A stretch of DNA of 64,000 nucleotides from Kitasatospora sp. DSM 101779 (GTDB taxonomy: Bacteria; Actinomycetota; Actinomycetes; Streptomycetales; Streptomycetaceae): positions 2,368,628-2,432,627 of the forward strand of contig NZ_JAHTIK010000001.1 of assembly GCF_025655475.1 (NCBI RefSeq). Reading direction: 5' to 3'. The notes under the pieces are model-generated. The model made no database searches. It had not been told where the DNA came from and saw only the letters and a list, made by a program, of their open reading frames with translations. Each line of letters opens with the position of its first letter. The first letter of the stretch is position 1. Position numbers and translations under genes: made by a program. Below are positions 52,539-63,047 of this stretch, piece after piece.

Positions 52539-53402
52539 TCAGCGCGCGGTGAGCGGCCTGAAGAGTCCCTCCTGGACGACGGACACCACGAGCCGTCCGC
52601 TGCGGTCGAAGATCTCGCCGCGGGCGAGCCCGCGGGCGCCGTGCGCGATCGGCGACTCCTGCTGGTAGAGCAGCCAGTCGTCGGCGCGGAACGGCCGGTG
52701 GAACCACATCGCGTGGTCGAGCGAGGCCATGTCGAAGTTCCGCTCGCCCCACAGCGGTTCCACGGGCGCCCGGACGGCGTCGAGCAGCGTCATGTCGCTG
52801 GCGTAGGTGAGGGCGCAGACGTGGATCAGCGGGTCGTCGGGCAGCGCGCCGTTGGTGCGCAGCCAGACGCGGCTGCGCGGCTGGACGTCGGCCAGGTCCT
52901 CCTTCTTCCACTTCAGCCGGTCGACGTAGCGGATGTCGAACGGCTGGCGGCGGCTGATGAAGGGCGGCAGTTCGCCGAGCCGGGAGCCGACCTCGTCCAG
53001 GGCGCTGGGCAGCTCCTCGGGGGCGGGGACGTCCGGCATGGCGTCCTGGTGCTCGATGCCGCCCTGCTCGGGGCGGTGGAAGTCGGCGGTCAGCGCGAAG
53101 ATCGACCGGCCCTGCTGGATGGCCAGGACGCGGCGGGTGGTGAAGGACCGTCCGTCGCGGATCCGGTCGACCTGGTAGACGATCGGCACGCCGGGGACGC
53201 CGGGACGCAGGAAGTAGGCGTGCAGCGAGTGCACGGGGCGGTCCCCGTCGACCGTGCGGCCGGCGGCGACCAGTGCCTGGCCGGCGACCTGGCCGCCGAA
53301 GGTCCGCTGGAGGGCCTCCTCCGGGCTGCGTCCCCGGAAGATGTTGAGTTCGATCTGTTCCAGATCGAGCAGGTCGACGAGCTGGTCGACGGGCGTGCCC
53401 AT
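52539..53402 (-). CDS. tesB: Acyl-CoA thioesterase II (TesB)
   Basis: 287 aa, double hot-dog. First half FGGQVAGQALVAAGRTVDGD and HSLHAYFLRPGVPGVPIVYQ, second half SLDHAMWFHRPFRADDWLLY. The Asp of SLDHAMWFH, the Thr/Gln catalytic region and overall length match TesB. It releases free acids from acyl-CoA. Confidence 0.92.
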   Translation of the reverse strand: MGTPVDQLVDLLDLEQIELNIFRGRSPEEALQRTFGGQVAGQALVAAGRTVDGDRPVHSLHAYFLRPGVPGVPIVYQVDRIRDGRSFTTRRVLAIQQGRSIFALTADFHRPEQGGIEHQDAMPDVPAPEELPSALDEVGSRLGELPPFISRRQPFDIRYVDRLKWKKEDLADVQPRSRVWLRTNGALPDDPLIHVCALTYASDMTLLDAVRAPVEPLWGERNFDMASLDHAMWFHRPFRADDWLLYQQESPIAHGARGLARGEIFDRSGRLVVSVVQEGLFRPLTAR

Positions 53403-53591
53403 GTCCTGTGTCCTCTCCAGGCCGCCGGACGCCCGCCCCGGGATCTCCGGTGCGGCGCCGCCCGGCGCTCTACGTCTACCGAGAAGTCTCCTCCGGATCG
53501 GGGAATTCCCGCCGTCCGGATCGGAATCCGCGGTGGGATCCGGTCCCCTCGACCACCGGGAGCGCGGTGCGAGGGCCCGGCGACCGCGGCC

Positions 53592-54269
53592 TCAGGCGAG
53601 CCCGGACTGCCGGACGGTGATGTTCAGCCGGCCGACCAGGCCGAGCGCGGGGTCGGCGGTGCCGGGCAGGGTCTTCACCACGCCGTGGTAGGCGAACCGG
53701 GCCGGTCCGCCGAAGACGAACAGGTCGCCGCTGCGCAGTTCCAGGTCGGTCCAGGGCCGGGTGCGGGTCTCGGTGTTGCCGAGCCGGAAGACGCAGCTGT
53801 CGCCGAGCGAGAGGGACACCACGGGGGCGTCGACCCGCTCCTCCTTGTCCTTGTGCAGGCCCATCTTCGCGCCGTGCGGGTAGTGGTTGACCACGGCGAT
53901 GTCGGGCTCGTACCGGGCCGCGCCCGGCACGTCGGCGAGGCCGTCCGTCCCGTAGGCGGCGGCGAGGGCGCGGCGGGCGAGGTCGCCGAGTTCGGGCGGG
54001 AAGGGCTTGACCGGGGCGCCGTCGCCGTCGACGACCGTCCGCGCGTAGCCGTACGGGTACCAGTGCCAGCCGAGGCAGACGGTGCGCACCGACATCTGGC
54101 CGCCGGTGGGCATCAGGACGGTCCGCATCCCGGCGGGCGGCCGGGACCACTCGCGGCAGGCCTCGACGAGCGCGCGCTGCTCGGCGGCGTCCAGCCAGTC
54201 GGGGAGGTGGACGGCGCCGGGGGCGGGTTCGGCGGGCTCTCGCGGGAACGGGAGGGGTTCGCCGGTCAT
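53592..54269 (-). CDS. alkB: AlkB-like Fe(II)/2-oxoglutarate dioxygenase
   Basis: 225 aa from ATG 54269. Iron ligands His-x-Asp in KMGLHKDKEE and the distal His in RFAYHGVVKTLPG; 2OG-binding arginines near GRLNITVRQ. N-terminal nucleotide-recognition lid present. Repairs alkylated bases by oxidative demethylation. Confidence 0.9.
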   Translation of the reverse strand: MTGEPLPFPREPAEPAPGAVHLPDWLDAAEQRALVEACREWSRPPAGMRTVLMPTGGQMSVRTVCLGWHWYPYGYARTVVDGDGAPVKPFPPELGDLARRALAAAYGTDGLADVPGAARYEPDIAVVNHYPHGAKMGLHKDKEERVDAPVVSLSLGDSCVFRLGNTETRTRPWTDLELRSGDLFVFGGPARFAYHGVVKTLPGTADPALGLVGRLNITVRQSGLA

Positions 54270-54495
54270 GCGGCCATCCTCGCAGCTGCCCGGGCCCGTC
54301 CGGGATCGGACCCGTCCCGGGGCCCTCCCGAGGCCGTCCCCGTCCGGGGCCGGGCGGACGGTGCGCTGCGACAGGTGGGTGCGGGGATCGACATGCGGTG
54401 CTCCGGCCGGCGGCCCACGCTGGTCGGGGAGCCGACCCCGCCCCGCCCCGCCGCGGCGCACCGTCTGCGCCGCTCCGTGCACCCGAGGAGCCGGC

Positions 54496-55299
54496 ATGAG
54501 CAGGCTGGACTTCGCCGTCGTCGACCTTCCCGAGTCGTCCATGCACAAGACGGCCGTGCTGATCGCCGGCCCGCACGGGACGATGCTGGTGGACACCGGG
54601 TTCACCCGTTCGGACGGGCGGAAGCTGGCCCAGCTGGTCCGGGCCATGGAACAGCCGCTCACCACCGTGCTGATCAGCCACGGCGACCCGGACTTCTACT
54701 TCGGCGCCGAGGAGGTGCAGAACGCCTTCCCCGAGGCGACGTTCCTGGCGCATCCGCTGGTGATCGAGCACATCGCGCAGACGTACCCGGCGAAGCTGTC
54801 GACCTGGGCGCACCTCGGGAGCGAGCTGCCGACCCGGCCGCCGCGGCTGCAGCCGCTGGACGGCGACGTGATCGAGTTCGAGGGGCACCGTTTCGAGGTG
54901 CGCGGCTTCGAACCGAAGCTGCCCGACCGGCACTTCCTGTGGGAGCACCGCACCCGGGTGCTGCTGGGCGGCGTCGCGCTCTACCAGGGGCTGCACGCCT
55001 GGACGGCGGACACCCCCGACCCCGGTCGGCGGGAGGCCTGGATCGATCTGCTGGACGCCATGGAGGCGCTCGACCCGATGATGGTGGTGGCCGGGCACCG
55101 GATGCCCGCGGCCACTCCGGACGCGAGCGCGATCACCTTCACCCGGGACTACCTCAAGGCCTTCGAGCGGGAGGTGGGCAAGGCCGAGGACGCAGCCGAG
55201 GCGGAGGATGCGCTACTGCGCCTCTACCCGGACGCCGGCCTGAAGCTCGCCGTCCGGCTCGGCACGAGGGTGGCGAAGGGCGAGCTCGTCCTGGACTGA
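54496..55299 (+). CDS. MBL-fold protein with an altered metal motif
   Basis: 267 aa from ATG 54496 with GAGGAG. The fold is evident (VLIAGPHGTMLVDTGFTRSD, VLISHGDPDFYFGAEEVQNA, MMVVAGHRMPAATPDASAI). The usual HxHxDH reads HGDPDF, so the second and third histidine positions are Asp and Phe. One or both metals may be lost, or the protein may use another metal set. Similar to Vmh-like hydrolases. Confidence 0.75.
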   Translation: MSRLDFAVVDLPESSMHKTAVLIAGPHGTMLVDTGFTRSDGRKLAQLVRAMEQPLTTVLISHGDPDFYFGAEEVQNAFPEATFLAHPLVIEHIAQTYPAKLSTWAHLGSELPTRPPRLQPLDGDVIEFEGHRFEVRGFEPKLPDRHFLWEHRTRVLLGGVALYQGLHAWTADTPDPGRREAWIDLLDAMEALDPMMVVAGHRMPAATPDASAITFTRDYLKAFEREVGKAEDAAEAEDALLRLYPDAGLKLAVRLGTRVAKGELVLD

Positions 55300-55305
55300 G
55301 CGGCG

Positions 55306-55390
55306 GGGACGGTCCCCACCGGGTACCGGGACGGCCCGACCGAAGAGCGGGACGGTCCCCCACCGAGTACCGGGACGGGCCCGACCAACT
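55306..55390. repeat. ~43-bp GC-rich imperfect tandem repeat
   Basis: Two units beginning GGGACGGTCCCC at 55306 and 55349, each followed by ACCGxGTACCGGGACGG and CCCGACC; a partial third follows near 55392. Lies between the convergent MBL and rpfA genes; each unit can form a GGGAC/GTCCC stem and may help to terminate both. Confidence 0.65.
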
Positions 55391-55578
55391 GCCGCGACGG
55401 GCCGGACTGGCCGTCAGGACGGCCCGGGGGACCGTCCACCGAAACCGAGCCGCCCGCCGGCGGCCGCCCGTCCGGGGGGTACGGGCGGCCGTCGACGGGC
55501 GGCGGCAGGAGGCCGGGGGCGCAGCGGGTGCGCCCGCGGTCGAGGGCGGCGACGCGGGTGTCAGCGCCGCACGGGGTG

Positions 55579-56640
<1,062 letters not shown>

Positions 56641-56885
56641 AGATTTGCCCGTTTTGTCCATGTTTTCCATGATCGATCCCCACGCGATCGTGAGGCTGCT
56701 CACCGTTTCCCGCCTGTGACCTCGGGCACAGCGTCGACAGATTGCGACCACCCGGCCACCCATCGCAGTCAGATCCGCGGCAAATCCCGTCGGAGCCGGA
56801 CGCACCCGTGACCCCGGCCACAACCGGCCGTTGGAAGTGGCGGCCAGGCGCGCCCGTGCCACACCGAGACCGGAGGAGTCCCCCC
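56641..56885. other. Intergenic region between divergent rpfA and hypothetical gene
   Basis: Contains the rpfA promoter and the promoter of the plus-strand gene. An AT-rich patch (GATCTAGCAAATAAAGGAG) near 56623 probably lies by the rpfA start point. Confidence 0.4.
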
Positions 56886-57800
56886 TTGCCGCGCATGCTC
56901 GAAGTCAGCGACGAAGTACGAACCGAGATCGGCGACGACGAGGCGGACCGTCTCCTCGCCGGCGCCCACGCCCCGGACGCCTACGACTGCACCTCGTGCC
57001 GGGCTCCCGGCGACTCGCTGCGCGAGCCCACCAGTACGGTCCTGTTCATCGGCGACGAGACCGCCGTCCTGGCCTTCGCCCACGCCCGGTGCGTGCCCTC
57101 CCAGGTGGTACCGGTGGACGAGGAGCAGCTGCTCGGCGCCGTCCGGTCGATCTCGCAGGCACAGGGCGGAGCCGGCGCGCCCGCCGCCGCACCGGCGCAC
57201 GTCTACCCCGGCACCCACACCGTCGCGGGCATGCCGGACGGCACCTGGTCCGCCCCGGCCGCGCACGCCCCGCAACCGCACGTCCCGCAGCCGCAGGCAC
57301 CGCAGGCACCTGCCGGTCCGGGCACCCAGCCGGCCGTGCTCGGCGTCACCTGCGGCCTGGTGCTCTGCGGGGACACCCCGTACGCGGCCCTCGTGGTGGA
57401 GCCCACCGGGCCGATCGCCCGCCCCGGCAGCGGCTCGGCCGAGGACGAGTTCCTCTCGCTGCTCACCGACCACGGGTTCCAGGTGGTCCAGTCGGTGGAC
57501 CGGGCACCGGCCCGGCCGCTGACCGGCTGGTCGGTGCTGATGGCGATGGGCCAGCTGCACGCGATCCTGCAGCCCTCGGCGAGCGGCGGCAGCGCCGCCT
57601 GGTGGCAGGCCCACCAGCCGCTGCAGGTCACCGAGGCATGGCGGGCCGCGGTCGCCCGCCGCTCCGAGGTGATCATGTACGCGGTGCCGGCCGGGACGAT
57701 CGGCCGCCAGCCCCGCGAGGACCTGCTGCGGATGGCCCTCGACCGGGCGACCGGCCACGGCGTCCTGGTGGCCGGCATGCTGCCCCTCGCCGGCACCTGA
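56886..57800 (+). CDS. Conserved streptomycete hypothetical protein
   Basis: 304 aa from TTG 56886, chosen because GGAGGAG is 7 bases away; ATG 56895 is too far from it. N-terminal domain MLEVSDEVRTEIGDDEADRL with CTSCRAPGD, a His/Pro/Ala linker, and a C-terminal domain containing GVTCGLVLCGDTPYAALVVE. No function known to me. Two Cys pairs suggest possible metal binding at the N-terminus. Confidence 0.75.
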   Translation: MPRMLEVSDEVRTEIGDDEADRLLAGAHAPDAYDCTSCRAPGDSLREPTSTVLFIGDETAVLAFAHARCVPSQVVPVDEEQLLGAVRSISQAQGGAGAPAAAPAHVYPGTHTVAGMPDGTWSAPAAHAPQPHVPQPQAPQAPAGPGTQPAVLGVTCGLVLCGDTPYAALVVEPTGPIARPGSGSAEDEFLSLLTDHGFQVVQSVDRAPARPLTGWSVLMAMGQLHAILQPSASGGSAAWWQAHQPLQVTEAWRAAVARRSEVIMYAVPAGTIGRQPREDLLRMALDRATGHGVLVAGMLPLAGT

Positions 57801-57968
57801 TCCCGTCCCGGCGGCGCTCCCCCGGCACGCGGCGGCAGCCGACGGCCTCCAACGGCCAAGACGGACCTGGCCCGGACCTGGACGGACCTCGACCGACCTG
57901 GACGGAATGGCATAGGCCGGGCCGCGGGACCCCCGCATCCCCGGGCGGTCTCACTCGTTGGCCCTCAC

Positions 57969-58565
57969 GTGTACAGCTACGACGTCGCCCCGACCACCCG
58001 CCCGTCAGCCGGCCGCACCATCCCGGGCATGCGCCCCTCGTACGACGCGGACCTGCCCGCCTCACCGACTCCGATCTACGACGCGCTGTACTCCGAGTAC
58101 CGGAGACTCTTCCGGGCCCTGCCGGGCGACCGGTCGGACGAGGAACAGCTCCGGTTCAGCGGCTTCGGCTGGCCGGGCGGGTACTCCGGGTTCGGTGCGT
58201 CCTCGGCCGCGTCCTACCCGCAGCACCAGGTGTTCGAGACCTACGCGGGGCATGCGCACGGCACGCCCCAGTTCGTCTCGGAGAGCCGTGCGGCGTCCGC
58301 CGGGTACGGCGGCCGGCCGCACGGCACCGATCACCACCAGGGGCGGCTGGCGACCCAGGCCGTCACGGTCGGCCACCAGGCCGGCCACACCTCCGCAGGG
58401 CACGGGACCACCGGGCACACCGCCGGACACGCGGTCGGCGGCACCGGACAGGGCTGGGTCGCCGCCGGGTACCTGGGGCAGCAGCCGACCACCGCGGCCG
58501 GGGGCGGCCGGCACCGGTCGCTGCTGTCGCTGCCGCCGGGCCGCTCCGCCGAGCAGTCGTTCTGA
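57969..58565 (+). CDS. Hypothetical protein with His/Gly-rich tail
   Basis: 198 aa from GTG 57969. N-terminal DALYSEYRRLFRALPGDRSD, then a low-complexity Gly/His/Ala segment with repeated GH (GHQAGHTSAGHGTTGHTAGH). Seen near der in streptomycetes. Function unknown. Confidence 0.6.
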   Translation: MYSYDVAPTTRPSAGRTIPGMRPSYDADLPASPTPIYDALYSEYRRLFRALPGDRSDEEQLRFSGFGWPGGYSGFGASSAASYPQHQVFETYAGHAHGTPQFVSESRAASAGYGGRPHGTDHHQGRLATQAVTVGHQAGHTSAGHGTTGHTAGHAVGGTGQGWVAAGYLGQQPTTAAGGGRHRSLLSLPPGRSAEQSF

Positions 58566-58587
58566 GCGGCCGTTCCCCGTACGTCTG

Positions 58588-60042
58588 CTACTTCTTGCGG
58601 CGCTTCTCGCGCACCCGCACCGAGATCGAGATCGGCGTGCCCTCGAAGCCGAACTCCTCGCGCAGCCGGCGCTCGATGAAGCGGCGGTAGCCGGCCTCCA
58701 GGAAGCCGGACGCGAACAGCACGAACCGCGGCGGGCGGGTGCCCGCCTGGGTGCCGAACAGGATGCGGGGCTGCTTGCCGCCGCGGATCGGGTGCGGGTG
58801 GGCCGCCACCAGCTCGCCCAGGAAGGCGTTCAGACGGGCCGTCGGGATGCGGGTCTCCCAGCCCTCCAGCGCGGTCTCGATCGCGGGGACGAGCTTCTCC
58901 ATGTGGCGGCCGGTCTTCGCCGAGACGTTGACCCGCGGCGCCCACTGCACCTGGACGAGATCCCGCTCGATCTCCCGCTCCAGGTAGTAGCGGCGCTCCT
59001 CGTCGAGCTGGTCCCACTTGTTGTAGGCGATCACGACGGCCCGGCCGGCCTCGACGGCCATCGAGATGATCCGGGTGTCCTGCTCGGCGAGGGTCTCGCT
59101 GGCGTCGATCAGGACGACCGCGACCTCGGCCTTCTCCAGCGCCGAGGCGGTGCGCAGCGAGGCGTAGAAGTCGGCTCCGGCGGTCAGGTGGACGCGGCGG
59201 CGGATACCCGCGGTGTCGACGAACTTCCAGGTCTTGCCGCCGAGTTCGATCATCTCGTCGACCGGGTCGCGGGTGGTGCCGGCCAGCTCGTTGACGACCA
59301 CCCGCTCCTCGCCGGCGACCTTGTTGAGCAGGCTGGACTTGCCGACGTTCGGACGGCCGATCAGCGCGACCCGACGGGGGCCGCCGACGGCGCCGTTGCC
59401 GAAGAGCTGCGGCGGGGCCTCGGGCAGCGCGTCCATGACGGCGTCCAGCAGGTCGCCGGAGCCGCGGCCGTGCAGCGCGGAGACGGGGTACGGCTCGCCG
59501 AGGCCGAGCGACCACAGGTAGGCGGCCTCGGCCTCGGTGGACGGGCCGTCGACCTTGTTGGCGCACAGCACGACCGGCTTGCCGGCGCGGCGGATCAGCT
59601 TGACCAGCGCCTCGTCGGTGTCGGTCGCGCCGACGGTCGCGTCGACGACGAAGAGCACCGCGTCGGCTGCCTCGATGCCGTACTCGGCCTGGGCGGCGAC
59701 GGCGGCGTCAATGCCGAGGACGTCGACCTCCCAGCCGCCGGTGTCGACGATCTTGAAGCGGCGGCCGTTCCAGGTGGCCTCGTAGGTGACGCGGTCACGG
59801 GTGACGCCGGGGCGGTCCTCGACGACCGCCTCGCGGCGGCCGATGACGCGGTTGACCAGGGTCGACTTGCCCACGTTCGGGCGGCCGACGACGGCCAGCA
59901 CCGGCAGCGGGCCGTGCGAGGCGGCGTCGAGGTCGGCGTCCACCTCGTCGGTGTCGAAGCCCTCTTCGGCGGCCAGCGCCATGAACTCGGCGTACTCGGC
60001 GTCGCCGAGCTCACCGTGGTGCGCGGCGGTGTCGTTGCTCAT
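58588..60042 (-). CDS. der: GTPase Der (EngA)
   Basis: 484 aa. Two GTPase domains: [20 protein letters not shown] near residue 52 and [20 protein letters not shown] near 229, each with DTGG/DTAG switch II and NKxD. C-terminal KH-like domain ending in a basic tail (REKRRKK). The N-terminal ~45 acidic residues are typical of actinobacterial Der. Needed for 50S ribosome assembly. Confidence 0.97.
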   Translation of the reverse strand: MSNDTAAHHGELGDAEYAEFMALAAEEGFDTDEVDADLDAASHGPLPVLAVVGRPNVGKSTLVNRVIGRREAVVEDRPGVTRDRVTYEATWNGRRFKIVDTGGWEVDVLGIDAAVAAQAEYGIEAADAVLFVVDATVGATDTDEALVKLIRRAGKPVVLCANKVDGPSTEAEAAYLWSLGLGEPYPVSALHGRGSGDLLDAVMDALPEAPPQLFGNGAVGGPRRVALIGRPNVGKSSLLNKVAGEERVVVNELAGTTRDPVDEMIELGGKTWKFVDTAGIRRRVHLTAGADFYASLRTASALEKAEVAVVLIDASETLAEQDTRIISMAVEAGRAVVIAYNKWDQLDEERRYYLEREIERDLVQVQWAPRVNVSAKTGRHMEKLVPAIETALEGWETRIPTARLNAFLGELVAAHPHPIRGGKQPRILFGTQAGTRPPRFVLFASGFLEAGYRRFIERRLREEFGFEGTPISISVRVREKRRKK

Positions 60043-60185
60043 GTGTGTTCATTCCGTTTCCCGGCACGGCCCTTCCCAGGGGCGTGCCGTGCGTACCTGC
60101 CCTGTCGGGCAGCGCGAAACTACGTGTCCCGTAGTCGGAGGACGGGCCGGACGGCCCGAGGGGTGGTCTGCGGTGGTGCGGTCGG

Positions 60186-60902
60186 TCAGACGGCGGACGG
60201 CTCCTGGGCCCGCTCCTCGACCAGGGCGGCGACGGTGTCGATCACCTGGTCGAGGGTGAGCTCGCTGGTGTCCACCAGGACGGCGTCCGGGGCCTGGGCC
60301 AGCGGCGCCGTCTCCCGGGAGGAGTCGGCGGCGTCCCGGCGGTCCAGGTCGGCCGCCATCGAGGCGATGGTGGCCTCGTCCACGCCCTTGGCACGGAGCT
60401 CGGCCGCGCGGCGCGCGGCGCGGGCGGCGCCCGAGGCGGTGAGGAAGATCTTCGCGGTGGCGTCCGGGAAGACCACGGTGCCCATGTCGCGGCCCTCGGC
60501 GACTATGCCGCGCGGCGCGACCTCGGCGCAGCCGCGCTGCAGCTCCACCAGCCGGGCCCGGACGGCCGGGACGGCGGAGACCGCGGAGACCTTGGCGGTC
60601 ACCTCGGGGCCGCGGATCGGAACGGAGACGTCCTGGCCGTCGACCGTGATGGTCGGGCCGGCCGCGTCCGTCCCGGAGACGATCACCGGCTTGCCGCAGG
60701 CGATGGCGACCGCCTCGGCGTCGTCCACGTCGATGTCGTTGGAGAGCATCCACCAGGTCATCGCGCGGTACATGGCGCCGGTGTCCAGGAAGCTGAGCCC
60801 GAGACGGGCGGCGACCGCGCGGGAGACGGTCGACTTGCCCGATCCGGAGGGTCCGTCGATGGCGACGACGACCGGGGCGTGCGCTCGGTCGGCAGTGTCC
60901 AC
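60186..60902 (-). CDS. cmk: Cytidylate kinase (Cmk)
   Basis: 238 aa from GTG 60902. P-loop AIDGPSGSGKSTVSRA, then LDTGAMYRAMTWW (CMP site), GRDMGTVVFPDATAKIFLTA and RRDAADSSRETAPL. Phosphorylates CMP and dCMP. Standard cmk-der order; the gap to der is 143 bases. Confidence 0.96.
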   Translation of the reverse strand: MDTADRAHAPVVVAIDGPSGSGKSTVSRAVAARLGLSFLDTGAMYRAMTWWMLSNDIDVDDAEAVAIACGKPVIVSGTDAAGPTITVDGQDVSVPIRGPEVTAKVSAVSAVPAVRARLVELQRGCAEVAPRGIVAEGRDMGTVVFPDATAKIFLTASGAARAARRAAELRAKGVDEATIASMAADLDRRDAADSSRETAPLAQAPDAVLVDTSELTLDQVIDTVAALVEERAQEPSAV

Positions 60903-60958
60903 TGGGGCGAACCTCTCTCTCGGTCCGGCGCGCTCGGGCCGGGATGACTATCTCAAGG

Positions 60959-61554
60959 TTAATGGACCGGCGGAGGCGTCCCGTCCGGTCGCCCCCGGGG
61001 CCCGATCGCGGCCCGCGCGGCACCCGCCGATCGGTCGGCCGGCAGCCACTCCTCCTCGTGGAACCGCACCCCGTGCCGGTCGGCGAAGGCCCTCAGCCGG
61101 TCCACCTCCTCCTCCGGCAGAGCGGTCCGCGCCGTTCGCAGCCCGCCGGGGGCACCGGGAGCCGGTTCCAGCGCGACGTCGGCGGTCGACCGGGTGCCGC
61201 GGGCGCCGCGCTCGCCCCGGTGCGTCAGACCGATCCGCCGGACCGCCGTGAACGGGACGCCGTGTTCCGCCCCGCCGTGCAGCACGAACCGGGCCGTGCC
61301 CTGCGCCGGCCGCGGCTCGCACCGCACCACCGGCAGCGCCCGCCGGGCCCGCAGCATCCGCAGCCCGACCAGCTGGCCGGCGACCAGCACCGCACCGATC
61401 GCGCACCCCCCACCACCGCAGCGCCGGCCAGAGCAGCAGCAGGAGCAGCGCGGCACCCGCGTCCACCGCGCCGACCGGGGCCGCGGTGCGGTCACCGTTC
61501 GCGCGGCCCCGGACTCCACTCCGGTCCGTCCACCACGGCGTCGTGTCCGTCCAT
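60959..61554 (-). pseudogene. PH-like membrane protein, apparently frameshifted
   Basis: ATG at 61554 with GGGAGGGG begins MDGHDAVVDGPEWSPGPRER and stops. A second frame gives the expected membrane helix AGAALLLLLLWPALRWWGVR. A third gives VLVAGQLVGLRMLRARRALP, VPFTAVRRIGLTHRGERGAR and VDRLRAFADRHGVRFHEEEW to a proper stop. Two shifts, near 61490 and near the C-run at 61405, would give a ~190-residue protein of the type common beside cmk/tyrA. Sequence error in homopolymers is as likely as decay. Confidence 0.55.
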
Positions 61555-61631
61555 CGCCCCTCCCCGGAACCGTCCGGCCCGGTGCAGCGGCGCGGTCGGT
61601 GCGGCAGGCGGTTCCCCGAAGGACGCGGAGG

Positions 61632-62717
61632 TCAGTCGCGGACGCTCCAGCCGCGGTCGCGCAGGCCGCCGGTGAGCAGCCGGACGGCGGACGGGGCGAC
61701 GTCCAGGTGGACGTGGCCGACCTGCTGGCCGTCGGAGTGCTCGATGGTGACGTCCTCGATGTTGACGCCGAGCGCACCGACCTCGCCGAACAGCCGGCCG
61801 AGCTCGCCGGGCTGGTCGCCGAGGACGACGGTGACCGACTCGTACCGGGTCGGCGGGGCGCCGTGCTTGCCGGGGATCCGGGCATGGCCGGTGTTGCCGC
61901 GCCGCATCACCGCCTCGATGCCGGCCGCACCGGCCCGCCGCTCGCCCTCGTCGGCGCCCTGCAGGGCGCGCAGCGCCGTCACCGTCTCGTCGAGGTCGGC
62001 CGCCACCTCCTGCAGGATGTCGGCGACCACACCGGCGTTCGCGGACAGGATGTCCACCCACAGCGCCGGGTTGGAGGCGGCGATCCGGGTGACGTCCCGG
62101 ACGCCCTGGCCGGACAGCCGCACGGCGGTCTCGTCGGCGTGCTCCAGCCGGGCCGCCACGATCGACGAGACCAGCTGGGGGGCGTGCGAGATCAGCGCCA
62201 CGGCGCGGTCGTGCGCGGTCGCGTCCATCACGATCGGCATCGCCCCGCACAGCGCCACCAGTTCGAGCGCGGCGTTCAGGGTGTCGGTGTCGGTGTCCCC
62301 GGTCGGGGTGAGCACCCACGGCCGGCCCTCGAACAGGTCGGCACGGGCGGCCAGCGGGCCGGACCGCTCGCGGCCCGCCATCGGGTGGCCGCCGATGTAG
62401 TGGACGGTGTCGCAGCCGAGCGCGGCCACCTCGGCCCGCGGGCCGGCCTTCACGCTGGCCACGTCGGTGTAGCAACGGGCCAGTCCGCGGCGCTGGCAGT
62501 CGGCAAGCACCTTGCCGACCAGCGCCGGCGGCACCGCCACGATCGCCAGGTCCACCGGGCCCTCGGGCAGCTCGGTCGAACCCGCACCGAGCGCGGCGGC
62601 CGTGCGGGCCGCGTCCGGGTCGGCGTCCTCCAGATAGACGGCGACCCCGCGGCCGGTGAGCGCGAGGGCGGCGGAGGTGCCGATCAGTCCGGTGCCGATG
62701 ACGGCGGCTGTGCGCAT
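61632..62717 (-). CDS. tyrA: Prephenate dehydrogenase with ACT domain
   Basis: 361 aa from ATG 62717; ATG 62765 is an alternative start 16 codons up. NAD site AAVIGTGLIGTSAALAL, catalytic region HYIGGHPMAGRERSG (His-Pro-Met-Ala-Gly) and SHAPQLVSSIVAARL. The last ~75 residues are an ACT domain (VTVVLGDQPGELGRLFGEVG) for feedback by tyrosine. Makes 4-hydroxyphenylpyruvate. Confidence 0.95.
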   Translation of the reverse strand: MRTAAVIGTGLIGTSAALALTGRGVAVYLEDADPDAARTAAALGAGSTELPEGPVDLAIVAVPPALVGKVLADCQRRGLARCYTDVASVKAGPRAEVAALGCDTVHYIGGHPMAGRERSGPLAARADLFEGRPWVLTPTGDTDTDTLNAALELVALCGAMPIVMDATAHDRAVALISHAPQLVSSIVAARLEHADETAVRLSGQGVRDVTRIAASNPALWVDILSANAGVVADILQEVAADLDETVTALRALQGADEGERRAGAAGIEAVMRRGNTGHARIPGKHGAPPTRYESVTVVLGDQPGELGRLFGEVGALGVNIEDVTIEHSDGQQVGHVHLDVAPSAVRLLTGGLRDRGWSVRD

Positions 62718-63047
62718 GGCGGGGTCGGTCTCCTGGTACGGGCGGCGGTCTTCTGCTCCGCTCATCCTCTCGCAGCCCCACCCCACCCGTCGAAGCCGTC
62801 CACCAACCGAACCCTGCACCCGGGGCCGACCACATCGGGGGGCGCGTGGGGGGCGGGTGGGGGGACCTGAGAAGTCCGCCGCCCCCGCGCCCCCGGGTGT
62901 GCCCCGTGCGCCGCAGGTCCGTCCGCAACCGGGGCGGAGGGCGGGGTCGTCCCCTCAGCCGACGCGCAGCGGAAATCTGCGGCGGACGGCCGCCGGCCCG
63001 GGCAGACTGGCGGCGCGGACCGGGGACGGACGAAGGGCAGGGCGGGG
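62718..63047. other. Divergent intergenic region
   Basis: 330 bases between divergent tyrA and the DUF4139 gene. No gene, repeat or clear operator seen; should hold both promoters. Confidence 0.45.

Noticed and set aside
57958..61251. Open plus-strand frame of more than 1000 codons over der and cmk
   Set aside because: It is the antisense of two unmistakable genes and has no protein features.
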